This document shows positions 33,870-42,622 of a stretch of DNA of 64,000 nt, in pieces. Under the pieces are notes generated by a model that was given only the letters and a program-made list of their open reading frames with translations, made no database searches and had not been told where the DNA came from. Position 1 is the first letter of the stretch. Every line of letters starts with the position of its first letter. Position numbers and translations under genes: made by a program. The DNA is from Gemmatimonas phototrophica. GTDB lineage: Bacteria; Gemmatimonadota; Gemmatimonadetes; Gemmatimonadales; Gemmatimonadaceae. The stretch spans positions 2,976,001 to 3,040,000 of the forward strand of contig NZ_CP011454.1 of the NCBI RefSeq assembly GCF_000695095.2, written 5' to 3'.

Positions 33870-35534
33870 TCAAGTTTCCTCTCCGGATCCGTCGGCATCG
33901 GCGAACTCCTCTCCCTCATATTCCCTCAGCTTTCGGTACAGCGTTCGCTCGCCAATCCCCAAAAGATCTGCGGCTTTTCTACGGTTTCCGCCCGTATCGC
34001 GCAACGCCGCCTGGATAGCCATCCGCTCGATCTGGGACATGGTCATCCCCGGCCCAAGCGTAATGACGGTTGCCGGCGGGGAGTCGTCACGCGGCTCAAT
34101 CCCGCGCACCATTCCGAATCCGTTCGTCGGCAGCACTTCGGTGAGCCCCGATACGGGCGCGGGTGCCGGTCGCACATCACCAACCCATGCACCAGTTGGC
34201 GCAGGACGCGTCTCCACATCCATACGACGACGCAGCTCCTCCACTTGCAGCTTGAGCTCCACCAGCGATCGCACAATAAACTCGAGCTCGCGTCCCTGTG
34301 CCCGTTCCGAGCCCTGCACCATGGGTCCCACATGCACTGGCAGCAGGCGCCGTCCACCGGCATCTCGAATGGCGCGCGGAATATCGTCAGACACGATTTC
34401 GCGCCCATGTGCAAGCACCACCATACTCTCGACGAGATTGCGCAACTCGCGAACATTTCCCGGCCAGGGATATTCCACCAGCAAGTCCAGTGCATCGCCC
34501 GAGATGCCGTGGAATTCGCGATCGTGCATGGCGCTGAATTCCGTCACGAACTTTCGCACGAGGAGCGGAATGTCTTCCTTGCGTTCCCGCAACGGCGGCA
34601 GATAGACGCTGAGCACATTGAGCCGATAGAACAGATCGGCACGGAATTGCCCTTCGTCCACGTGTTCGCGCAACGGACGGTTGGTGGCCGCAACGACCCG
34701 CACATCCACGGGAATGGTCTGGACACCACCCACCCGCGTGACTTCACGCTCCTCCAGCACCCGCAGCAGCTTCACCTGTGTAGACGACGGGACCTCGCCA
34801 ATTTCGTCGAGGAACAACGTACCCGTATCGGCCAATTCAAAACGCCCGAGACGACGTTCGGCGGCGCCGGTAAACGAGCCCTTCTCGTGACCGAACAGCT
34901 CGCTTTCCAGCAGTGTCTCCGGCAACGCTCCAACATTTACCGCAATGAACGGCTTCCCACGTCGCGGACTGAGGCGATGCACGGCGCGCGCGACCAGCTC
35001 CTTGCCAGTGCCGCTCTCCCCTTCAATGAGCACCGTGCTGGTCACGGGCGCGATCTGCTCAATCTTTACCAGCACTTCGCGAATGGCGGCCGACTCGCCA
35101 ATCAATCCGGTGTCGGCGGCCAGCGCATAGCGCTCCAAACGACGGCGGATACTATCCACGACATCATCAATCACCGCCGGCTTGGGCCACGTCTCCGCGT
35201 ACCCAATCTCGCGCAGTCGCTCCATCATGAGCGGATCGGCAACATCGGTGAAGCCAATGACCGCCACGTTGTCCCACAGCAACTGCCGGACCAGCGCCAC
35301 GTTCGCCCCATCCAGCAGCGCCCCCGTCAGCACCAGCACCAGCGGTTGCGCCCGGCGCAGGTCACCGCGCACGTCATCCATAGGAGAAATGGTGACGGTG
35401 GTGATGCCTTGCGCCTCCAACGCCGCATTGAGCCGCACCGCCGGCTCAACATCGGTCATCAGAATCGCGACAACACCAGCGGCGCGATCTTCCGCGCCGC
35501 TGCGACGCCCCACCGGGCGCGGGCGCGCGGTCAC
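33870..35534 (-). CDS. Sigma-54-dependent activator with degenerate receiver domain
   Basis: 554 residues from GTG at 35534, which overlaps the gcvT stop (GTGA). Residues 20-132 have the layout of a response-regulator receiver, but the phospho-acceptor strand reads [12 protein letters not shown], with Thr in place of the Asp, so canonical phosphorylation is unlikely. The AAA+ domain has Walker A GESGTGKE (172-179), the sigma-54 contact loop as GSFTGA (219-224, Ala to Ser compared with GAFTGA) and Walker [10 protein letters not shown]. An unusual linker (about 390-485, Pro-rich with a short coiled coil) leads to a Fis-type helix-turn-helix ([21 protein letters not shown]). It activates unknown sigma-54 promoters; I found no -24/-12 site in this window. 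Confidence 0.9.
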   Translation of the reverse strand: MTARPRPVGRRSGAEDRAAGVVAILMTDVEPAVRLNAALEAQGITTVTISPMDDVRGDLRRAQPLVLVLTGALLDGANVALVRQLLWDNVAVIGFTDVADPLMMERLREIGYAETWPKPAVIDDVVDSIRRRLERYALAADTGLIGESAAIREVLVKIEQIAPVTSTVLIEGESGTGKELVARAVHRLSPRRGKPFIAVNVGALPETLLESELFGHEKGSFTGAAERRLGRFELADTGTLFLDEIGEVPSSTQVKLLRVLEEREVTRVGGVQTIPVDVRVVAATNRPLREHVDEGQFRADLFYRLNVLSVYLPPLRERKEDIPLLVRKFVTEFSAMHDREFHGISGDALDLLVEYPWPGNVRELRNLVESMVVLAHGREIVSDDIPRAIRDAGGRRLLPVHVGPMVQGSERAQGRELEFIVRSLVELKLQVEELRRRMDVETRPAPTGAWVGDVRPAPAPVSGLTEVLPTNGFGMVRGIEPRDDSPPATVITLGPGMTMSQIERMAIQAALRDTGGNRRKAADLLGIGERTLYRKLREYEGEEFADADGSGEET

Positions 35535-36643
35535 GCCTTACCCGCCCGCTTGTAAAAGGGGAGCTTGACCACCTTCGCCGGAATTTTCTTCCCGCGGATA
35601 TCCACCTCAAACGTGGCGCCTTCCACTGCCGCCGCCGTGGGCAGGTAGCAGGTGCCAATGGGAATGCCGAGTGTTGGGCTCATGGTGCCGCTGCACACGT
35701 CGCCGATCTGCACGCCACCGTAGACCACGCCATAGCCGTGACGCGGAAACGCGCGCTCCTCGAAGGTGAACCCCACCAACTTGCGGTCGGTACCTTCCTC
35801 ATGCTGGCGCACCAGCACGTCCTTGCCCAGGAAGGGCTCGCTCTTCCCGAGCTTGACCAGCCAGTTGAGACCGGCTTCGAGGGGCGTGGTACGATCGTCG
35901 AGTTCGTTGCCGTACAGGCACATGCCTGCTTCCAATCGCAGCGAATCGCGGCATCCCAGTCCGGCCGGCGTGACGCCACCCACCGCCATGACGGCATTCC
36001 ACACGTGCGCCGCCTTGGCCTGATCGAAGTAGAGCTCAAAACCCAGTTCGCCGGTGTACCCCGTACGCGAAATGATGCACGGGACACCCGCGACATTCCC
36101 CTCGGTGAACCAGTAGTACTTGATCCCATCCAACGGCCCATCAGCGAGCGACGCCACAATCGCCGGCGCATTCGGCCCTTGAATCGCAATCAGTGCCGTG
36201 TCGTCGGAGATGTCGGTCATCGTGCAATCGAAGCGGCCGATATTGGCCTGCAAATGCGCGAGGTCCTTGTCGCGGTTGCTGGCGTTGATGACCAGCATGA
36301 GATGATCGGCAAAACGATAGACCAGCAGATCATCCACGATGGTGCCGTCCTCGCGCAGCAGTGTGCTGTACTGCACCTGCCCCACGGCCAGCGCGGCGAC
36401 GTCGTTGCTCGTGACGGACGAGACAAAGCGAATGGCGTCCGGTCCGCGAACGATGACCTCACCCATGTGCGACACATCAAACATGCCGCACGTCTCGCGC
36501 ACGGCCTTGTGCTCGACCGTGATGCCGGTGGGATACTGCACCGGCATTTCATAGCCGGCAAACGGGACGATCTTGGCGCCAAGGGCGACGTGAACGTCGT
36601 GGAGCGGCGTGCGCTTGAGCGCGCCGGATTGGTCAGCAGTCAT
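35531..36643 (-). CDS. gcvT: Aminomethyltransferase, glycine cleavage T protein
   Basis: 370 residues from ATG at 36643. Conserved features: KRTPLHDVHVALGAKIVPFAGYEMPVQY split over the N-terminus, FDVSHMGE, the folate-binding Asp in the LVYRFADHLMLVINASN region, RTGYTGELGFELY and the C-terminal domain GTMSPTLG. The T protein transfers the methylene carbon of glycine to tetrahydrofolate in the glycine cleavage system. H and P protein genes are not nearby. It is followed with a 4-base overlap by a sigma-54 activator gene, an unusual partner. A hairpin lies 14 bases before the start. No glycine riboswitch is seen. Confidence 0.94.
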   Translation of the reverse strand: MTADQSGALKRTPLHDVHVALGAKIVPFAGYEMPVQYPTGITVEHKAVRETCGMFDVSHMGEVIVRGPDAIRFVSSVTSNDVAALAVGQVQYSTLLREDGTIVDDLLVYRFADHLMLVINASNRDKDLAHLQANIGRFDCTMTDISDDTALIAIQGPNAPAIVASLADGPLDGIKYYWFTEGNVAGVPCIISRTGYTGELGFELYFDQAKAAHVWNAVMAVGGVTPAGLGCRDSLRLEAGMCLYGNELDDRTTPLEAGLNWLVKLGKSEPFLGKDVLVRQHEEGTDRKLVGFTFEERAFPRHGYGVVYGGVQIGDVCSGTMSPTLGIPIGTCYLPTAAAVEGATFEVDIRGKKIPAKVVKLPFYKRAGKA

Positions 36644-36657
36644 GGGCAGGAAAGAAG

Positions 36658-36686
36658 CAGGGCGCACCCGACATGAGTGCGCCCTG
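36658..36686 (-). terminator. Hairpin between bcp and gcvT
   Basis: Perfect 10-bp stem CAGGGCGCAC (36658-36667) with GTGCGCCCTG (36677-36686), 9-base loop, followed on the reverse strand by CTTCTTTCC. It is probably the terminator of bcp with some read-through, and it is 14 bases from the gcvT start. Confidence 0.6.
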
Positions 36687-36754
36687 TAACATGCCCGTTT
36701 TGGCAGGAGTGTGCCAGCCATTGCGGCAGCACGCCTCAGCGCATTTCCGGCAAA

Positions 36755-37213
36755 CTAGCCGATGACCGCCATGACCTCTTCGGCGTGCCCGGCCGGCTTC
36801 ACCTTTTCAAAGACCTTGGCAATCCGCCCTTCCGGATCGATAACGAAGGTGGTGCGCTCCACGCCCATGTACTTGCGGCCGTACATGGACTTCTCCTTCC
36901 AGATGTCATAGGCCTGCAGCGCCACCTTCTCCTCGTCGGCAACCAGGGTAAAGGGCAACTCGTACTTGGCCTTGAACTTGACATGCGACTTCACCGGATC
37001 GGGGCTGATTCCGAGAATGATCGCCTTGCCCTTCTTGAACTTCGGGAAGAGGTCACGGAATTCGCAGGCTTCGGTAGTGCATCCCGACGTATCGTCCTTG
37101 GGGTAGGCGTACAGCACCACCCACTGGCCACGCAGCGAGGACAGGGTCAGCAGCTCGCCCGTATCGGTGGGGAGCGTGAAATCGGGGGCCGGCTGGCCAG
37201 CAGAGATGGGCAT
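36755..37213 (-). CDS. bcp: Thioredoxin-dependent peroxiredoxin, BCP family
   Basis: 152 residues. The peroxidatic Cys is in DDTSGCTTEACEFRD, with the resolving Cys five residues later as in atypical 2-Cys BCP proteins. The thioredoxin-fold strands VVLYAYPKD and TTFVIDPEGRIAKVF and the Arg of the active site are present. It reduces hydrogen peroxide and organic hydroperoxides in the cytoplasm. It lies 27 bases after argF, so probably shares its transcript. Confidence 0.95.
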   Translation of the reverse strand: MPISAGQPAPDFTLPTDTGELLTLSSLRGQWVVLYAYPKDDTSGCTTEACEFRDLFPKFKKGKAIILGISPDPVKSHVKFKAKYELPFTLVADEEKVALQAYDIWKEKSMYGRKYMGVERTTFVIDPEGRIAKVFEKVKPAGHAEEVMAVIG

Positions 37214-37240
37214 GTGGGGTCGCAGAATGTCGGGGGAACG

Positions 37241-38179
37241 TTAGAGCGGCACGTTGCCCATAAGCGCGGCCATAATGGCCTTCTGGATGTGGAGCCGGTT
37301 CTCGGCTTCATCCCAGACCACGCTCTGGGGTCCGTCGATCACTTCGGCGGTGACTTCCTCGCCGCGGTGCGCCGGGAGACAGTGCAGGAAGATGGCGTGC
37401 GCATGCGCGTGGGCCATGAGCTCGCCATCCACCTGATACAAGGCAAACGCGAGCGCCCGCTTGGCCTGTTCCTCTTCCTGCCCCATGGAGGCCCAGACGT
37501 CAGTGGTGACCACATCGGCGTTGGCCACTGCCTCGCGCGGGTCGCGCAAGAGCTGCACATCGGCGCCGCGCTCAGCAGCGTCGGCGAGAAACGCCTCGTC
37601 CGGGTCGTACCCTTCCGGGCAGGCCACCCGAAGCGCAAAGCCCAGATGCGTGGCCGCCTCTATCCATGAATTGGCCATGTTATTGCCGTCGCCAATCCAG
37701 GCCACGGTCTTGCCCCGGATGTCCCCCAGATGCTGCTGCACGGTGAGAATGTCGGCCATCACCTGGCACGGGTGCGACAGGTCCGTGAGGCCGTTGATGA
37801 TGGGAATGCTGGCGTACTCCGCGAGCTCCACCACGTCCTGGTGCGCAAACGTCCGGATCATGATGCCGTTCACATAGCGTGACAGTACGCGGGCGGTATC
37901 GGGGATGGGCTCACCTCGCCCAAGCTGCACATCGCGGGGAGACAGGAAGTGGGCCGTGCCCCCGAGCTGGTTGGCGCCCACTTCGAAGGACATGCGCGTC
38001 CGCGTAGACGACTTCATGAAGATCATCGCCAGCGCCTTCCCCGCCAAAGGGCGGTCGGTATAGGCGCCCGTTCGCATCCGTTCAGCCAGGTCAAGCAGGG
38101 CAAACGTTTCGGCCGGCGAGAAGTCGGCGATGTTGAGAAAGTCGCGGTGCGGGCGCTCGGCCCCTGACGGTGCGTGCAT
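37241..38179 (-). CDS. argF: Ornithine carbamoyltransferase
   Basis: 312 residues from ATG at 38179, a normal length; an upstream extension (31 residues) is not conserved in type. Carbamoyl-phosphate site KSSTRTRMSFE, HPCQVMADILT, ornithine-binding WIGDGNNMANSW and the catalytic FLHCLPAHRGEEV are all present. It forms citrulline in arginine biosynthesis. No other arg genes are adjacent. It comes after the histidine kinase gene (94 bases) and before bcp (27 bases) on the same strand. Confidence 0.95.
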   Translation of the reverse strand: MHAPSGAERPHRDFLNIADFSPAETFALLDLAERMRTGAYTDRPLAGKALAMIFMKSSTRTRMSFEVGANQLGGTAHFLSPRDVQLGRGEPIPDTARVLSRYVNGIMIRTFAHQDVVELAEYASIPIINGLTDLSHPCQVMADILTVQQHLGDIRGKTVAWIGDGNNMANSWIEAATHLGFALRVACPEGYDPDEAFLADAAERGADVQLLRDPREAVANADVVTTDVWASMGQEEEQAKRALAFALYQVDGELMAHAHAHAIFLHCLPAHRGEEVTAEVIDGPQSVVWDEAENRLHIQKAIMAALMGNVPL

Positions 38180-38273
38180 GACGATGCGGCCCAGGCTGGG
38201 GAGCGTATGGAGCTGTCCCCGGTGGGAAAGCAGACGGCGCGACCGGAGGGCCGCGCCGAGCGAAGGCGGCAAT

Positions 38274-39806
38274 TTATGCGGTGACGGATGCCAGGGGAAC
38301 AGCGGCCTCGACGCTTGGCAGCCAAATCTCGAACCTTGTGCCTTTGCCCGGCTCGGACTCCACCACTACATCACCACCGGCGCGAGCCACAATGCCGAGA
38401 ACCGTCGCAAGCCCGAGCCCGGTTCCGCGGTCCGGGGACTTAGTACTGAAAAATGGTTCGAAGACGTACGGGAGCACCTCAGCAGGAATGCCACTGCCAA
38501 AGTCTTCGACGGCGACACAGATCCATTCGGCCGACGAGCCGCCATTGCCACCATGTGAGGATGCCCCACGTGCCGCCAGGATACCGGCCTTTGGCGTGGG
38601 CCACACGCGTAACGACAGTTCGATACGACCGTTTGGCCGACTGGCGTCCCGCGCGTTCACCACAAGGTTGAGCATGAGCTGGTCGTAATTCACGCGATCC
38701 ATACGCACAAACGTTGGTATCGCCCCCACCTCCAGCCGAAGCGTCATGTCACCGGCAAGCCGCTGAAGCATTGACTCCAGTTCGAGCAAATGGGCATTTA
38801 CCTCAAAAATGTCATTCGATACGGGCTGCTGGCGGGAGAAGGTGAGCAGCTGCTTTACCAAACCCCGCCCACGTTCGGCCGCATTGCTGAGCGACTCGAT
38901 ATCCTCGCGTTGACTGGTAGTGATGGCTTCGTCACGCAGGTTATCGGCTGTGACCATGACGACCGCGAGCACGTTGTTGAAGTCATGCGCCACACCGCTC
39001 GCCAGTCGACCGAGTGACTCAAGGCGCTGCCCCTGCTGACGAGATTGCTCGGCACGACGCAGTTCCTCACTCTGACGGTGCACGACCTCCTGCTCTTCGG
39101 CGGCCATGGCAATGAGCGAGGCCACACCGAGGGTCATGAGCCCCAGCAAGTTGAAGAGAATCGCGGAGGCGACGGCCAAGGCGGAGAGTTCCGGTTGACC
39201 GAAGCGAAATCCGAGCGCGAGCTCGAGTAGCCCGCGGGCGGCAAGCGCCGAGAGCCCGAGGGCGAGGAGAAGGGCGGACAGGCGGTTCTGCGTCGCGGTG
39301 CGCCAATGGACGATCGCGAATGCTGCGGGGGCGATGAACACAGCGGCATGCAGCGAACGGCTGAGGAGCACCGGTACCAGTCGCACCTCGGGCCACCACG
39401 TGAGTGCCGTCCAGACCCCCAGTCCGTGCACGAGGAGCACTCCCAACCCGACACCAACGGAAGCGCGGACAACCGAGGACGTACCTTCGTCGCGAGATAG
39501 CCGCCGTACCGACTCGTTCGCAAACGGCACCGCCGCTGCATGCAAGGCCACCACCACCGTGGTGAGGCTCAGCGAAAGCACGCGATCGCGCCACACAGCG
39601 CCACTCCATGACGAAAAGACGTTCACGGCGGCGGCAGCGGCAAACATGGCCCAGTAGCCCGCAAGGACGCGCATGGCCGGCCGCCGATGGGTGAGCCAAA
39701 CACCCGTAACGGCGAGGGCGAACGCGAACATCACGGCGGTTTGAATAAGCGTCGCGCCGAGATTGATCTTGTCGAACGAGGACAGGTCGTCGAAGCGGAC
39801 AGGCAT
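38274..39806 (-). CDS. Membrane sensor histidine kinase
   Basis: 510 residues. About seven hydrophobic segments in residues 15-235 form the membrane sensor (no recognised extracytoplasmic domain). The kinase core has H-box GVAHDFNNVLAVV (phospho-His), N-box MLNLVVNARDAS, G1 VEDFGSGIP, F-box YVFEPFFSTK and G2 GTGLGLATV. The H-box of HDFNN type belongs to the NtrB/AtoS-like HPK4 group that often pairs with sigma-54 activators. The only activator nearby, at the other end of this gene row (33870-35534), has lost its phospho-acceptor. No intact response regulator is in the window. Confidence 0.9.
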   Translation of the reverse strand: MPVRFDDLSSFDKINLGATLIQTAVMFAFALAVTGVWLTHRRPAMRVLAGYWAMFAAAAAVNVFSSWSGAVWRDRVLSLSLTTVVVALHAAAVPFANESVRRLSRDEGTSSVVRASVGVGLGVLLVHGLGVWTALTWWPEVRLVPVLLSRSLHAAVFIAPAAFAIVHWRTATQNRLSALLLALGLSALAARGLLELALGFRFGQPELSALAVASAILFNLLGLMTLGVASLIAMAAEEQEVVHRQSEELRRAEQSRQQGQRLESLGRLASGVAHDFNNVLAVVMVTADNLRDEAITTSQREDIESLSNAAERGRGLVKQLLTFSRQQPVSNDIFEVNAHLLELESMLQRLAGDMTLRLEVGAIPTFVRMDRVNYDQLMLNLVVNARDASRPNGRIELSLRVWPTPKAGILAARGASSHGGNGGSSAEWICVAVEDFGSGIPAEVLPYVFEPFFSTKSPDRGTGLGLATVLGIVARAGGDVVVESEPGKGTRFEIWLPSVEAAVPLASVTA

Positions 39807-40143
39807 CCCAGGAGGCTGGCGAGCGCAGGAGGATACTGGCGAGGAACAGCGCGGTGCCGTTCCCGATCACTATGAAGGGAGCATCGACGGATACCGTTGG
39901 GGAGTTTACGGCTCAGACGGACTCAGCGTTAGCACTTTCCCGAACGGCGGGCGAAGACATGCGGGGAAGCCCATTGCCCGCCCGGGGCCCCCCGGCGAAT
40001 CCATTCTTGACAGTCCGAGGTCCACTCCGCATTCTTTGTTCGGTTCCCAAACAAAGATCGCGGCCTCCTCCCGACCGCGAACTCTGCCAGCCTTCCCCTC
40101 CCGGCTGGCTCCCGCCTCCGTATCCGTCCCGGAGAGAAGTTCC
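39807..40143 (+). promoter_or_regulatory. Divergent promoter region between histidine kinase and beta-glucan locus
   Basis: 337 bases without a gene. It holds the inverted-repeat operator at 40034-40056 and a GGAG ribosome binding site (40130-40133) for the lipoprotein gene. I could not identify clear -35/-10 hexamers. The rest is GC-rich and without repeats. Confidence 0.55.
40034..40056 (+). promoter_or_regulatory. Inverted-repeat operator 1 of the beta-glucan locus
   Basis: CTTTGTT (40034-40040), nine-base spacer, AACAAAG (40050-40056). The seven-base arms are exact reverse complements. The identical arms with the identical nine-base spacing occur at 53533-53555 before the reverse operon of the same locus, with unrelated spacer sequence. 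It ends 87 bases before the lipoprotein start. The ROK repressor encoded downstream is the natural candidate to bind it. Confidence 0.75.
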
Positions 40144-42582
40144 ATGTCCATCCGTCTGTCTGCGCCACGGGTCCTTGGCCTTGCCGCGCTTGTGCTTTCC
40201 GCCGCCTGCGAGCGCGATACCAGCTCCCTCGAGCCGGCCCCTTTCCCGAGTACGGCCACCGTCTTCGACGACGCCTTTGCCGCCGGCCTGCAATTTCAGG
40301 CGTTCGGTGGCTCGAAGACTGACGCGCTGAGCACGGACGCCACGGTCAAGCGCAGCGGCTCTGCCTCGCTCAAGGCCACGGTGCCCGCCCCCGGGAACGC
40401 CAGTGGGGGCTACGCTGGCGGCGCCTTTGTCAGCACGGTCGCCCGTGACCTGACTGGGTACAACGCGCTCACCTTCTGGGTGAAGGCCAGCATTGCCGCC
40501 AAGCTCGACGTGGCAGGGCTCGGGAATGACAACACCGGGACGTCGCGCTTCAGTGCGGAGCGCACGCAGATCGATGTGTCGCCCACGTGGACGAAGGTCA
40601 CACTGCCAATCCCGTTGGCGTCCAAGCTCCCGGCCGAAAAGGGGTTGTTCTTCTTTGCCGAAGGACCGGAGAATGGTGCTGGCTACGACCTCTGGTTCGA
40701 TGATATCAAGTTTGAAAATCTCACCGATCTCGGTACGCTTTCGCCTGCCATTCCTACGCAGTCCCTGACCCAGGAAGTTGGTGGCGTGATCAACGTGACT
40801 GGCGCCACCGTCAAATACTCGACGGGCGGCGGCGAAGCCACGATGGCGGTGTCGGCCAACTATTTCACCTTCGTGTCGTCCGCCCCGACCGTGGCGACGG
40901 TGAACGACGTGGGCGCAATTACCGCCGTGGGCGTTGGCACGGCCTCCATTACCGCTCGCCTGGGTGATACCCCGGCCAGTGGGACCATCACGCTGCGGAC
41001 GGCCACGGCCCCGACGGCGGCCGCCCCCACGCCAACACGTGCGGCGGGCGACGTGATCTCGCTCTTCTCGAACGCCTACACCAACGTTCCCGTGGATACG
41101 TGGTCGGCCGGCTTCGACCAGGCCGACGTGGCCGACGTGAACATTGCCGGCAACGCCACCAAGAAGTACACCAACCTGGTGTTCTCGGCCGCCGAGTTCA
41201 TCAGCACCAAGGTGAATGCCACCGCCATGACACATCTGCACATGGATGTGTACGTGTACGATGCCGCGTCGTTCAAGGTGAAGCTGGTGGACTTCGGCGC
41301 CAACAATGCCTTCGGTGGCGGCGATGACTCCGAACATGAACTCACGCTGACGCCGACGACATCGCCCGCTGTAGTGGCCAACGCGTGGAACAGCTTCGAC
41401 ATACCGCTCTCCGCGTTCGCCGGGCTCACCAACCGAGCGCATCTCGCGCAATTGATTCTGCTGGCGTCGAGCCCCACGGTGTATCTCGACAACATCTATT
41501 TCTACAAGGTTCCGGCGCCGCCGGCACCGACCGCCCCCGTAACGGCCGCACCTGCCCCGACGCGCTCGGCGAGCAGCGTGATCTCGCTGTTCAGCAACGC
41601 GTACACGAACCGCGCGGTGGGCACGTGGTCGGCCGATTGGGATCAGGCCGATGTGGCCGATGTGAAGGTGGGCACCGATGATGTGAAGCGGTACACCAAC
41701 CTCGTTTTTGCCGGTGTCGAGTTCATTACGCCACAGGTGAATGCCACGGCGCTGACCGGGCTGCACATCGACCTCTGGACTCCCGATGCCACCGTGGCAC
41801 CGGCGGAGTTCAAGGTGAAGCTGGTGGATATCGGCGCTGACGGAGCGTTTGGTGGCGGCAACGACAAGGAGCACGAGATCTCGATCACGCGCGCCAACAC
41901 GGCCAGCTTCACCACCGGCACGTGGATCTCGCTCGATCTGCCGTTCTCTTCGTTCACCGGCCTCACCACACGCGGCAACCTCGCCCAGCTGATCATCTCG
42001 GGCACGCTGCGCACGGTGTACCTGGACAACGTGTACTTCTACGGCCCCGACGCGCCGCCTCCGACGGTGCCCACGACGGCCGCGCCGACCCCGACCTTTG
42101 CGGCCAACAACGTCATTTCCCTGTTCTCGAACGCCTATACCAACAGTGCCGTGAACACGTGGTCGGCGGATTGGGACCAGGCAGACGTGGCGGACATCAA
42201 GGTGGCCAACGACGATGTGAAGCGGTACACCAACGTCGTCTTCGCCGGCATTGAGTTTACCTCCACGCAGGTCAACGCCACGGCGTTCACGCACTTCTCC
42301 ATGGATATCTGGACGCCGAACGCCACCACGGCGGGGAAGGTGTTCCGGGTGAAGCTGGTAGATTTCGGCGCCAACGGCGCATTTGCCGGCGGTGACGATA
42401 CGGAACACGAAATCACGCTGACCGGCACCAGCACCCCGGCGCTGGGTACTGGCAGCTGGACCCGCCTGAGCATCCCCTTCACGGCTCTCCCGGGGCTGCA
42501 GGCGCGGGCCCATCTGGCCCAGCTCATCTTCTCCGGCGATTTGCAGACGTTCTACATCGACAACGTACTTTTCTACCGGTAG
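40144..42582 (+). CDS. Surface glycan-binding lipoprotein with three tandem jelly-roll domains
   Basis: 812 residues from ATG at 40144. The lipoprotein signal ends LVLSAACERD with the lipid-attached Cys. Next comes an N-terminal galactose-binding-like/CBM domain (about 35-195: LTGYNALTFWVKASI, YDLWFDDIKFE), then a bacterial Ig-like (Big_2) domain (PTVATVNDVGAITAVGVGTA), then three tandem copies of a domain of about 175 residues. Each copy starts with ISLFSNAYTN, has DTWSA-type Trp residues and DQADVAD, and ends with VYLDNIYFY-like strands. These repeats resemble the ExoP-like domains attached to GH16 laminarinases. I infer it captures beta-glucan at the surface as a SusE/F-like protein. It is first gene of the forward operon behind the shared operator. 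Confidence 0.85.
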   Translation: MSIRLSAPRVLGLAALVLSAACERDTSSLEPAPFPSTATVFDDAFAAGLQFQAFGGSKTDALSTDATVKRSGSASLKATVPAPGNASGGYAGGAFVSTVARDLTGYNALTFWVKASIAAKLDVAGLGNDNTGTSRFSAERTQIDVSPTWTKVTLPIPLASKLPAEKGLFFFAEGPENGAGYDLWFDDIKFENLTDLGTLSPAIPTQSLTQEVGGVINVTGATVKYSTGGGEATMAVSANYFTFVSSAPTVATVNDVGAITAVGVGTASITARLGDTPASGTITLRTATAPTAAAPTPTRAAGDVISLFSNAYTNVPVDTWSAGFDQADVADVNIAGNATKKYTNLVFSAAEFISTKVNATAMTHLHMDVYVYDAASFKVKLVDFGANNAFGGGDDSEHELTLTPTTSPAVVANAWNSFDIPLSAFAGLTNRAHLAQLILLASSPTVYLDNIYFYKVPAPPAPTAPVTAAPAPTRSASSVISLFSNAYTNRAVGTWSADWDQADVADVKVGTDDVKRYTNLVFAGVEFITPQVNATALTGLHIDLWTPDATVAPAEFKVKLVDIGADGAFGGGNDKEHEISITRANTASFTTGTWISLDLPFSSFTGLTTRGNLAQLIISGTLRTVYLDNVYFYGPDAPPPTVPTTAAPTPTFAANNVISLFSNAYTNSAVNTWSADWDQADVADIKVANDDVKRYTNVVFAGIEFTSTQVNATAFTHFSMDIWTPNATTAGKVFRVKLVDFGANGAFAGGDDTEHEITLTGTSTPALGTGSWTRLSIPFTALPGLQARAHLAQLIFSGDLQTFYIDNVLFYR
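41010..42582 (+). repeat. Three tandem copies of a 510-540 base coding repeat
   Basis: Copies begin near 41010, 41521 and 42055. All encode ISLFSNAYTN, TWSA(D/G)(W/F)DQADVAD, KxYTN(L/V)VF and (V/F)YxDN(I/V)(Y/L)FY. Copies 2 and 3 are closest to each other in the first half (NTWSADWDQADVAD). They most likely arose by duplication within the gene. Confidence 0.75.
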
Positions 42583-42622
42583 CCTCTGGAGACAGCGGGC
42601 TCCCCCGCTCCCCAGCCGCGCC

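Noticed and set aside
33615-35555. Forward-strand open frame of about 650 codons opposite the sigma-54 activator
   Set aside because: Gln/Arg/His-rich product, no domain; the reverse frame is unambiguous.
36600-36700. Glycine riboswitch before gcvT
   Set aside because: Only a simple 10-bp hairpin is found in the short leader; no tandem aptamer-like conserved core is present.
33710-40143. Sigma-54 (-24/-12) promoters near the sigma-54 activator
   Set aside because: TGGCAC-like strings occur, but none has TTGC at the right distance in an intergenic position.
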